In this document: piece by piece, positions 5,961-13,795 of the stretch | Layout of the letters: every line of letters starts with the position of its first letter | How positions within the stretch are numbered: position 1 is the first letter of the stretch | Origin: Nostoc sp. TH1S01 | GTDB lineage: Bacteria > Cyanobacteriota > Cyanobacteriia > Cyanobacteriales > Nostocaceae | Assembly (NCBI GenBank): GCA_018993265.1 | Contig: JAGKSW010000007.1 | Span: forward strand, 1-32,184 | DNA length: 32,184 bases | Reading direction: 5' to 3' | Notes under the pieces: generated by a model | Told to the model about the DNA's origin: nothing | Seen by the model: the letters and a program-made list of their open reading frames with translations, nothing else | Database searches by the model: none | Program-made: the position numbers and the translations under genes

Positions 5961-8900
5961 ATGAAATACCAAGTTGGTGGTAGTCTCCCTAGTGATGATC
6001 CAAGCTATGTGATTCGGAAGGCAGACGAACAGTTATATACCAGCTTAAAAGCTGGAAATTTTTGTTACGTCTTAAATTCCCGCCAAATGGGAAAATCCTC
6101 TTTATTACATCGCACAAGTGGTCATCTCGCACAAGAAGGTTACAGTTGTATTTACTTAGATGTCACTCGCCTCGGCAGTGAAGATACCACAGCCGAACAA
6201 TGGTATAAAGGCATTATCCTCAGTCTTTTTTATCACTTAAATTTAGCCGAAAATTTCAATTTTAAAACTTGGTGGTCAACACAAACAGGTGTTTCTCCGG
6301 TGAGAAAACTGCATCAATTTGTTGAGGAAGTATTACTGAATTTGACAGCAAATCAATCAATTTTGATTTTTATTGATGAAATTGATAGTTTATTAAGTTT
6401 AAGTTTTGCGGTAAATGACTTTTTTGCTTGGATTCGTCATTGTTATAACCAAAGAGCCTATGATGCTAAATATCAACGCTTAGGTTTTGCGCTGTTTGGT
6501 GTGGCAAGTCCGGCAGATTTGATTACTGATAAACGCCGCACACCTTTTAATATTGGCACAGCAATTGAATTAGATGGTTTTACTTTAGATGAAGCTACAC
6601 CCTTACTGTGCGGCTTGAATGGTGTTGTTAGTCAACCAAAGATAATTTTACAAAAAATTCTAGAGTGGACAAGTGGACAACCGTTTCTCACGCAAAAACT
6701 CTGTCAGTTAGTGGTGCAAATTGGCTCACAAACAGCCAATGGCAGAATTGATTTACCTCAAGGTACCGAAGGGTATTGGGTCGAACAACTCGTCCACAAG
6801 CAAATTATTCAACATTGGGAATCAAAGGATGAACCAGAACATCTTCGCACAATCCGCGATCGCCTGTTGTTTGATCAGCAGAAAGCTGCACGGTTGTTAG
6901 GACTGTATCAACAAGTCCTGCAAGCTGAAGAACAACAAGTTAACTCTCCATTAGCGTTGAATGATAGCCGTGAACAAACAGAATTGTTACTGTCTGGTTT
7001 AGTGAAAAGACAAGATGGCTATCTCAAAATTAAAAACCCAATTTATCGTTGTGTATTTAATCAGCAATGGGTAGTGCGACAGTTAGATAGTTTGCGGCCT
7101 TACTCACAAATCTTTAATGCATGGGTGTTATCAGGTTATGAAGATGAGTCGCGCTTGTTGCGGGGACAGGCGCTCAAAGATGCTCAAAGTTGGGCGCAGG
7201 GGAAAAGTTTGAGCGATTTGGATTATCAATTTTTGGTGGCGAGTCAAGAATGTGAACGGCGTGAGGTGCAAATTGCTTTAGAGGCTGCACGAGTGAAGGA
7301 AATAGAAACAAGGTTGGCTCAACAGAAGAAAACTGCTTTGTTGCAGAGATATTTGTTAGTTGCAGTCTGTATTGGTTTATTTGTTTCTACTAGCTTGGGC
7401 ATAGGCACTTTTATTTTGTATCGCCAAGCCAAACAAAGTGAAACTCAAGCCAAAAATAGCGAAATGCGAGCGTTAATCTCGGCTTCGGAAGGAATGTTTG
7501 CCTCAAATCGCCGCTTGGATGCACTTGTAGAAGCAATCAAAGCCAAACAAAAACTAGGCAAACTCAGTCGAGTTAACCCCAAAATAGCGCGACAGGTTGA
7601 TGCTGTATTACAACAAGCAATTTATGGTGCAGATGAATACAATCGTTTTTGGGGTCATACAGCAGCTGTTTTAGCAGTCGATGTCAGTCCTGACAGTTCT
7701 TTAATTGCCTCAGCCAGCGTAGATAAAACCATCAAACTTTGGCGACGTGACGGTACAGCAGTCGCCACTCTCACAGGTCATACAGCCACAGTTAGATGCG
7801 TCAAATTTAGTCCTGATGGTCAAGTGCTGGCCTCGGCGAGTGAAGATGGTACTGTGAAACTGTGGACAAAAGAAGGTAGGTTATTAAAAACACTCAAAGG
7901 CCACAATGCTTCTATTTGGGGAGTCGCCTTTAGTCCTGATGGCCAAACTATTGCCTCTGCCAGTTATGACAGAACCATAAAACTCTGGAAGCAAGACGGT
8001 ACATTACTCAAAACTTTTTCCGGTGAACGAGTGGGGTTTTGGGGAGTTGCTTTTAGTCCCGATGGTCAACTTGTGGCAGCCAGTAGCATAGATGGGGTAG
8101 TCAAAATTTGGAAAAAAGCAGGTGCAGACTGGCAAAACGCCCAACTGCTGCAAACTCTCAAAGGTCATAGTACTTGGGTAATTGCAGTAGCTTTCAGCCC
8201 TGACAGTCAAATGATTGCTTCTGCTAGTGAAGATAAAACAGTCAAACTGTGGCGACGCAACCCTGAAGATTATACCTATCGCTTGGATAAAACTCTGCAA
8301 GGTCATAGTGCAGGTGTTTGGGGAGTAGCATTCAGTCCCGATGGCCAGACTGTTGCTTCTGCTAGTCTCGACAAAACAATTAAACTTTGGAACATTGATG
8401 GTACAGAATTAAGAACTCTCAAGGGACACACCGCATCTGTTTGGGGAGTAAGTTTTAGTCCTGATGGTAACTTTATTGCTTCGGCGGGTGCAGAAAATGT
8501 TGTCAGACTTTGGCAAAGTCAAAACCCCTTTCAAAAGTCGGTCATTGCCCATAAATCGGGAATTTGGTCATTGGATATCACTTCAGACAGTGCCATCATT
8601 GGTACAGCTGGTCACGAAAACACCGCTAAACTGTGGAGTCGCCAAGGTAAATTGCTGCAAACTTTTACGGAATCTGGGGGGGCAATTTTCGAGATTTCCT
8701 TCAGTCGTGATGGTAAACTAATTGCTCTTCGGACTTATGGCGATAAAATAAAACTTCAGCAACGAGATGGAAAGTTAATTGCTACTTATCAAGATCCTCT
8801 CGGTAAACTTTTAGCAGCCGTATTGAGTCCCGACGGTCAAGCGATCGCTATGTCAAATGTTGATAAAATAGCGCAAATCTGGCATCGCAATCAACCTGCA

Positions 8901-9491
8901 CCACAGATTCTTAAAGGACATCAAGCAGAAGTTTGGCAAGTGGCTTTTAGTCCAGACGGTAAAATGCTGGTATCCGTCAGTGGTGATGGTACTGCTAAAT
9001 TATGGACATTAGATGGCAAATTACGCACAAACTTGGTAGGACACGCAGCCGCAGTTTGGCGAGCAGCTTTTAGTCCAGACGGTAAAATGGTGGCAACTGG
9101 TAGTGGCGATAATACTGTTAAATTGTGGACAATTGACGGTAAGTTACTGCAAACATTCAAAGGTCACACAGCGGCAATTTGGGGAGTTGCATTTAGTCCT
9201 GATGGCAAAATCCTAGCTTCGGGGAGTATCGATGCCACAATTAAACTGTGGAAATTGGATGGAACAGAAATCACCACCCTCAGAGGACATACCGCAGGTA
9301 TTCGCAAAATTGCCATCAGCCGCGACGGCAGTTTTTTAGCCTCTGGTGGTGATGATAACACCCTGATTTTATGGAATTTGCAGCGGATTCTCAACCTCAA
9401 AGCACTGAATTATGCTTGTTCTCTTGTCCGCGATTATTTAAGAACTAATACAACATTAGAGGAGAGCGATCGCTCTTTGTGCCAGAGTTAG
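5961..9491 (+). CDS. AAA-like ATPase / WD40-repeat membrane protein (STAND-like)
   Basis: The 1176-residue protein has three parts. Residues 1 to about 400 are an AAA-like domain of the cyanobacterial AAA_35 type, with a P-loop NSRQMGKSSLL (Lys45, Ser46) and a Walker B ILIFIDEID (Asp139-Glu140). After a charged helical stretch there is one membrane segment at about 464-487 (YLLVAVCIGLFVSTSLGIGTF). From about 562 to 1150 there are 14 WD40 repeats of about 41 residues, most with GHTAxVWGVAFSPDG...ASxDxTIKLW, enough for two seven-blade propellers; repeats 9 and 10 are the most worn. Such proteins are thought to be NTP-switched signalling hubs that bind partners through the propeller, but the ligand is unknown. 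Start ATG is at 5961. It is monocistronic and converges on the phytochelatin-synthase-like gene. Confidence 0.92.
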   Translation: MKYQVGGSLPSDDPSYVIRKADEQLYTSLKAGNFCYVLNSRQMGKSSLLHRTSGHLAQEGYSCIYLDVTRLGSEDTTAEQWYKGIILSLFYHLNLAENFNFKTWWSTQTGVSPVRKLHQFVEEVLLNLTANQSILIFIDEIDSLLSLSFAVNDFFAWIRHCYNQRAYDAKYQRLGFALFGVASPADLITDKRRTPFNIGTAIELDGFTLDEATPLLCGLNGVVSQPKIILQKILEWTSGQPFLTQKLCQLVVQIGSQTANGRIDLPQGTEGYWVEQLVHKQIIQHWESKDEPEHLRTIRDRLLFDQQKAARLLGLYQQVLQAEEQQVNSPLALNDSREQTELLLSGLVKRQDGYLKIKNPIYRCVFNQQWVVRQLDSLRPYSQIFNAWVLSGYEDESRLLRGQALKDAQSWAQGKSLSDLDYQFLVASQECERREVQIALEAARVKEIETRLAQQKKTALLQRYLLVAVCIGLFVSTSLGIGTFILYRQAKQSETQAKNSEMRALISASEGMFASNRRLDALVEAIKAKQKLGKLSRVNPKIARQVDAVLQQAIYGADEYNRFWGHTAAVLAVDVSPDSSLIASASVDKTIKLWRRDGTAVATLTGHTATVRCVKFSPDGQVLASASEDGTVKLWTKEGRLLKTLKGHNASIWGVAFSPDGQTIASASYDRTIKLWKQDGTLLKTFSGERVGFWGVAFSPDGQLVAASSIDGVVKIWKKAGADWQNAQLLQTLKGHSTWVIAVAFSPDSQMIASASEDKTVKLWRRNPEDYTYRLDKTLQGHSAGVWGVAFSPDGQTVASASLDKTIKLWNIDGTELRTLKGHTASVWGVSFSPDGNFIASAGAENVVRLWQSQNPFQKSVIAHKSGIWSLDITSDSAIIGTAGHENTAKLWSRQGKLLQTFTESGGAIFEISFSRDGKLIALRTYGDKIKLQQRDGKLIATYQDPLGKLLAAVLSPDGQAIAMSNVDKIAQIWHRNQPAPQILKGHQAEVWQVAFSPDGKMLVSVSGDGTAKLWTLDGKLRTNLVGHAAAVWRAAFSPDGKMVATGSGDNTVKLWTIDGKLLQTFKGHTAAIWGVAFSPDGKILASGSIDATIKLWKLDGTEITTLRGHTAGIRKIAISRDGSFLASGGDDNTLILWNLQRILNLKALNYACSLVRDYLRTNTTLEESDRSLCQS

Positions 9492-9544
9492 GGAATAGGG
9501 ATAGGACTTAGGGACTTCAGCTTAAATGTTGGCTTCGTCACCCG

Positions 9545-9677
9545 CCTTGAACTCAAGTTCAAGGCTAATAGCTCAAGTCTACTCAAGTAGACTAAATAAT
9601 TTTAGCTATATTTAGTCATCTTCAGAGGACTTTTGCTATCAGCAAGGAACTTAAGTTCCTTGCTGGATATGAGCTAT
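9545..9677. repeat. Cluster of nested perfect hairpins between convergent genes
   Basis: Four hairpins lie in 133 bp. CCTTGAACT/AGTTCAAGG is at 9545-9564 and AGTCTACT/AGTAGACT at 9576-9593, both with loop CA. GACTAAATA/TATTTAGTC at 9590-9617 shares its 5' end with the second hairpin and so is mutually exclusive with it. A perfect 24-bp palindrome with arms AGCAAGGAACTT and AAGTTCCTTGCT is at 9641-9664. ATAGCTC (9568-9574) and GAGCTAT (9671-9677) can close an outer stem around the last three. It separates the WD40 gene from a convergent gene and may terminate both. Confidence 0.75.
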
Positions 9678-9745
9678 ACGTTAAGTAGACAGGTATGACG
9701 GCCGTTCGCCCCTACAAATTCTAACTTTTGCTGTAACTACAACAC

Positions 9746-10408
9746 TCAACTATTTTCTGAGTGGAGAGCATTCAAAGCAAGTTCCGCTGGATGAACTGCG
9801 CCGTTATCTGATTTGGCTGGCTCTAATCTGCGAAGTACAATCATCCCACGAGAGCGATTTGATGAGGAATCTTTATCTACGCAAGCAGCATACATCCGCT
9901 GAATTGAGCATTTCCAAAACCTGGTATACCGCTTGGGATTTGTATCTGCGATGGTGACTTCTTGAGTTTGTGGGTCATAATCTGCTAATAAAGAGAAGTG
10001 ACCACCTTCTAAACTGGGATTTTCATGAGAAATCCGAGTATTGAAGTTGAGAATATGCACATCATTTTCATTACAAACGGCAGTTTCAACTTCGCGGATG
10101 AATGCTTCAAGTGTCATACTCGGTTTGTCAAAATGATCCATCCGAATTGACAAAGGTAATCCCTTTCTTTCTATGTAAATTTTGCAGGTGTCGTAAGTTT
10201 CTGCTAAAGTCATGCCATCATCTAAAACTGAGGCAATTGGCAGTTGCGTGACATAGAAAATCTCATCAACAGTGGTTAAATATCCTAATGCTGTCAAAGC
10301 ATAGGCGATCGCAGTTACATTACAACAATAGATAGGTTGTTGAAACTGATGTAGTTGAATTATTTCTAGGTCTCTTTTAGAAATTTGACCTATATTATCA
10401 ATATCCAT
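9746..10408 (-). CDS. Phytochelatin-synthase-like protein (papain-fold cysteine transferase/peptidase)
   Basis: The 220-residue protein matches the catalytic domain of phytochelatin synthase, which in plants links gamma-Glu-Cys units from glutathione. Bacterial short forms mainly cleave Gly from glutathione or its conjugates. The probable catalytic Cys is in QQPIYCCNVTAIAYALTALG (Cys28, with a second Cys29), His137 in GGHFSLLADYD and Asp155 in VTIADTNPKRYTRFWKC. The His-Asp distance of 18 equals that of plant PCS1 (His162/Asp180), and Cys-His (109) is close to the plant 106. Asn122 in LNFNTR follows the family pattern. The plant C-terminal Cys-rich metal-sensing domain is absent. I see no signal peptide. 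AAAGGAGT precedes the ATG. The adjacent Cys pair at the nucleophile is unusual. Confidence 0.85.
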   Translation of the reverse strand: MDIDNIGQISKRDLEIIQLHQFQQPIYCCNVTAIAYALTALGYLTTVDEIFYVTQLPIASVLDDGMTLAETYDTCKIYIERKGLPLSIRMDHFDKPSMTLEAFIREVETAVCNENDVHILNFNTRISHENPSLEGGHFSLLADYDPQTQEVTIADTNPKRYTRFWKCSIQRMYAACVDKDSSSNRSRGMIVLRRLEPAKSDNGAVHPAELALNALHSENS

Positions 10409-10866
10409 ATTTTCTGACTCCTTTAAATATTATATTGATTGATTATAGTGGTAGACTAAAATTAATAGACTAATAATTTAGATTGTTGAAATAATTTCCT
10501 AAATTCCTCTCAATAAAGTTTATTTTTTATTTACATTTAGTCTTTAACTCGTACACTTAATAATTCCCTTTCTGACGCTCATATATTTTCTTCATATTTG
10601 CGACAACATACAAGGACAGTTAAGACATTTAAGCAACTAAATTCAGACAGTTAAGACATTTAAGGAAATTTAAGTGTGAATTATGTATAAGCTGGTTCAC
10701 CAAAGCACTGAATTAGAACCTAAAGAAGCAATCCCATAGGTAGAATTTTCGACCATTGCATATTTCTGAAGATGAGCAAACCTGTCGTCAGAGAGAAGCC
10801 AAGGTTTTCTAGGAATGATAGGAATATTTTGGTACGTTAGCGATCGCTGCTTAAAATTTAACTTTT
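10409..10866. other. Divergent intergenic region with direct repeats
   Basis: About 460 bp between divergent genes. It contains two copies of GACAGTTAAGACATTTAAG starting at 10615 and 10646 (31 bp apart), in the orientation of the lipid-kinase gene and 220-250 bp before it. The same motif is found upstream of the WD40 gene. AT-rich TAGACTAA repeats lie near 10452-10473, with one GCGATCGC at 10841. Promoters for both genes must lie here, but I cannot assign boxes. Confidence 0.6.
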
Positions 10867-11871
10867 ATGAATCGTTCCGCCTGTCTTATTTTCAATCCAG
10901 TAGCGGGTCAAGGCAACCCAGAACAAGAACTGATAGAAATTCGCGCATTATTAGAACCAACTATTGACTTAGATATTCATTTCACAACCGAAGAAGTCGG
11001 CGCTGATCAACTTGCTTATGACGCAGTTCAGCGAGGAGTGGATGAAATTATCGCCTCTGGTGGTGATGGTACACTCTCAGCAGCAGCAGCAGCGGTGATT
11101 AATACGAATATTCCTTTTGGAATTATTTCACGGGGAACAGCCAACGCTTTTGCCAATGCTTTAGGTATTCCCGACACAATTGATGCAGCCTGTCAAACAA
11201 TTTTACAAGGGGCAACTCGGAATGTAGATGTAGCTTACTGCAACGATCGCCCATTAATATTACTCGCTGGTGTGGGTTTTGAGGCGGAAACTGTAGAAAA
11301 AGCTAACCGAGAAGCGAAAAACCGCTTTGGAATTATTGCTTACATCTTGGCAGGACTCCAACAATTACGGGAATTACAGAGTTTTGATGTCGAAATTGAG
11401 ACAGAAGAAAAAATCATTAAAACCACCGCCGCAGCCGTGACAGTTGCTAACGCGGCACCACCGACATCCGTTTTGGCGCAAGGGCCAGGCGGAATAATTT
11501 ATGATGATGGATTACTTGATGTCACAATTGTAGCTCCCGTAAATAAAGCTGGCGCGATCGCTGCGACATATCATTTATTTCAAAGTGCTTCTTCTGGGAA
11601 TGCAGCCGAACGAGATGATATTGGCTATCTCCGCGCTAAACAATTTAAAATCACTACTGACCCAGTACAAAAAGTTGTCTTGGATGGCGAGATAGTAGGC
11701 ACAACACCAATAGAAGTGAAGTGTGTCCCGGCAGGTTTGCGAGTATTTGTACCAACGGTAGAAGAAGTTGAACTCGCGGAAAAACTGGAAGGATTGCCGA
11801 ATTTAGTCATTGAGTTGAAAAATCCTCAAGAAACTGAGGCGGAGGCGGCAGAGTTATCTTCTGTGCAGTGA
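10867..11871 (+). CDS. YegS/BmrU-type lipid kinase (diacylglycerol kinase catalytic domain)
   Basis: This 334-residue enzyme belongs to the DAGK_cat superfamily, which phosphorylates diacylglycerol, sphingoid bases or related lipids at the membrane face. The N-terminal FNPVAGQGNPEQE and the nucleotide-binding loop ASGGDGTLSAAAAAV (GGDGT at 65-69) with FGIISRGTANAFANALGIP are diagnostic. The C-terminal beta-rich domain has GVGFEAETVEKANREAKNRFG, YDDGLLDVTIVAP and VVLDGEIVGTTPIEVKCVPAGLRVFVP, the usual family ending. An acidic tail (NPQETEAEAAELSSVQ) follows. The lipid substrate cannot be told. The next gene starts 27 bp after the stop, so both are likely in one transcript. Confidence 0.92.
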   Translation: MNRSACLIFNPVAGQGNPEQELIEIRALLEPTIDLDIHFTTEEVGADQLAYDAVQRGVDEIIASGGDGTLSAAAAAVINTNIPFGIISRGTANAFANALGIPDTIDAACQTILQGATRNVDVAYCNDRPLILLAGVGFEAETVEKANREAKNRFGIIAYILAGLQQLRELQSFDVEIETEEKIIKTTAAAVTVANAAPPTSVLAQGPGGIIYDDGLLDVTIVAPVNKAGAIAATYHLFQSASSGNAAERDDIGYLRAKQFKITTDPVQKVVLDGEIVGTTPIEVKCVPAGLRVFVPTVEEVELAEKLEGLPNLVIELKNPQETEAEAAELSSVQ

Positions 11872-11898
11872 GTGATGATCATAGAGGAGTAAAATGTT

Positions 11899-13449
11899 TT
11901 GAAGCTTGTTTCTGATCCGGCGATCGCCAAAAAAATTCAGAAGATGAACCAGCGAGTCCGCTGGCAAGATCCTGTAATTAAAAGGCGCGGTATAGACCAA
12001 ACTCACTTGGTATTGGAAGATGGTCAAGCCGATAATCCTGAATTTTCGTTTTTGGTAGTCGGAGATAGCGGTTCAGGGAGACATGGGGGACAAAATCCCC
12101 AAAGGCAAGTAGCGGAACTGACATTACCTCATCTCAATGACTGTCGTTTTATGCTGCATACAGGCGATGTCATTTATTTAGTGGGGTCAAGTGAGTATTA
12201 TCAGCAAAACTTTATTCGGCCTTACAAAGAATATCTTGTTGGTGGAGATTTTCCTAAAAAAATTGCCTACGACAAGATGACTTTTCGTGTACCGATTTTG
12301 CCTGTACCGGGAAATCACGATTATTATGATTTACCCATAGTCTTGAACTTGCTATCAGTTACAACATTACCAATTCGCCGCTTATTGCGATCGCGCCTCG
12401 ATATGGATGTTGGTTTACATGGTTCAGCAATAGGCGAGGCTTACGCCAAAGCATTTCTTGATTATCTCTGTGCGTTGAAGTTTCCTGGTGATTTAGACCG
12501 ACATTTAGAGACATACTACACCGCCAACACAGATACAGGTCGCTGTCTGTCCTACCAGCCGGGAAAATTTACCCGTCTACCAAATCGTTATTATAGTTTT
12601 CGTTATGGTGGGATTGACTTCTTTGCTTTAGATTCCAATACCTTCAATGATCCGCCATCACTCCCCCAAACCGCAGAAGGCGACGCACAACGGAAAAACT
12701 TAGAACAACGTCGCCAGGAATTTGAACAAGAAAAACAGCAAATTCTAGAAACATCCAGCAAACTAAATCCAGATAATCCCCACGAAGCCGAACATCTGGA
12801 TGATTTATACGTCAAGTTGTCGCAAATTGAAGAACTGGTAGTTGATATTGACAAACAATTAGCGCCGCAACAAGCCACCCACACAGATATAGAACAGTTG
12901 GAATGGCTAAAACAAAGGTTAATTGCATCTTGGCATAATTCCCAAGTGCGAGGAAGGGTGGTTTATTTCCATCATCCTCCCTATGTTACGGAAGCAACCA
13001 AATGGCAACAAGCACAAACACTAGCAATTCGTAGTCGCTTGCGTGAAGTTTTCAACGCAGTAGCGCAAACAGTGGGTGATGTAACTCAAGGTCGTGCTGT
13101 AGTAGATTTGGTATTAAACGGCCATGCTCATTGTTTAGAATATCTGCAAACATATAACACTGGACATGCAGACTCTGCGATTAACTGGATTGTGTGTGGC
13201 GGAAGTGGGTTTAGTTTGCGGCGACAACGAACTGAAGGTGCTGATTTAGTTGAGGGAAATCAATTAATTGCGCGATCGCATTTTTTTGTTGGTCGTAATG
13301 GTCATGGATCGGAAAAACGCCGTCCTTACTCATGTTTGCGAATTGATGTCACAGGCGAAGGTCGTCCTAAATTTATCGTCCGACCTTTAGTCGCCGAATG
13401 GTATCAACGCCACTGGCACAATTACGAACTAGAACCTTTGGTGATTTAA
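11899..13449 (+). CDS. Calcineurin-like metallophosphoesterase with coiled-coil insert
   Basis: The 516-residue protein carries all five metallophosphoesterase motifs: Asp56 in VVGDSGSG, HTGDVIY (Asp91), PVPGNHDYYD (Asn140-His141-Asp142), VYFHHPPY (about His358) and LNGHAHCLE (His409, His411). These ligate a two-metal centre. Between motifs III and IV is an insert at about 262-330 that is charged and predicted coiled coil (EQRRQEFEQEKQQILE...EELVVDIDKQL). I see no signal peptide. Start is TTG at 11899 with GAGGAG at 11884-11889. An ATG at 11894 closer to that site opens only a two-codon frame (ATG TTT TGA) overlapping the true start, and the next in-frame ATG is at codon 15. With the upstream lipid kinase it forms a kinase/phosphatase pair. 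The substrate is unknown. Confidence 0.88.
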   Translation: MKLVSDPAIAKKIQKMNQRVRWQDPVIKRRGIDQTHLVLEDGQADNPEFSFLVVGDSGSGRHGGQNPQRQVAELTLPHLNDCRFMLHTGDVIYLVGSSEYYQQNFIRPYKEYLVGGDFPKKIAYDKMTFRVPILPVPGNHDYYDLPIVLNLLSVTTLPIRRLLRSRLDMDVGLHGSAIGEAYAKAFLDYLCALKFPGDLDRHLETYYTANTDTGRCLSYQPGKFTRLPNRYYSFRYGGIDFFALDSNTFNDPPSLPQTAEGDAQRKNLEQRRQEFEQEKQQILETSSKLNPDNPHEAEHLDDLYVKLSQIEELVVDIDKQLAPQQATHTDIEQLEWLKQRLIASWHNSQVRGRVVYFHHPPYVTEATKWQQAQTLAIRSRLREVFNAVAQTVGDVTQGRAVVDLVLNGHAHCLEYLQTYNTGHADSAINWIVCGGSGFSLRRQRTEGADLVEGNQLIARSHFFVGRNGHGSEKRRPYSCLRIDVTGEGRPKFIVRPLVAEWYQRHWHNYELEPLVI

Positions 13450-13491
13450 GATTAATTAACCGCAGATGAACGCCGATAAAAGATAGTAAGG

Positions 13492-13609
13492 GACTTCCAA
13501 GTAAAAAAATATCCAAAATTTCTTGTGGGATGGGTGTCCTCACCCGTCCCGTCTCAAGGGCAGCCAAGATGCCTACCCTACAAAATAAATAATTTATTTC
13601 TTGGAAATC
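13492..13609. mobile_element. MITE-like inverted-repeat element, about 118 bp
   Basis: The ends GACTTCCAAG (13492-13501) and CTTGGAAATC (13600-13609) are inverted repeats with one mismatch, and the A-rich stretch inside the left end is matched by a T-rich one inside the right. In the middle is a hairpin GGGATGGGTG/CACCCGTCCC (13527-13550) that could terminate transcription from the phosphoesterase gene. There is no coding capacity. The rest of 13450-13795 is plain spacer containing the promoter of the next gene. Confidence 0.55.
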
Positions 13610-13795
13610 ACTAATATTTTACCTCCGGTTGGTGAACGGAGCCGAACCACTGCCTCCTCCTATAAAACTACGACTTTCGGAAACATACTTTACCCCCTAA
13701 GAAAGTGTCAGCTAAAGAATTTGGTACTTAGCGTAGGAAGTAGCCAGTTGTTTTAAAAATAACTGGCATTTAATGAGTATGAATGAGAAAATACT

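Noticed and set aside
8004-8306. 100-codon antisense frame inside the WD40 gene
   Set aside because: It is a shadow of the repeated WD40 codons; similar frames appear over other blades.
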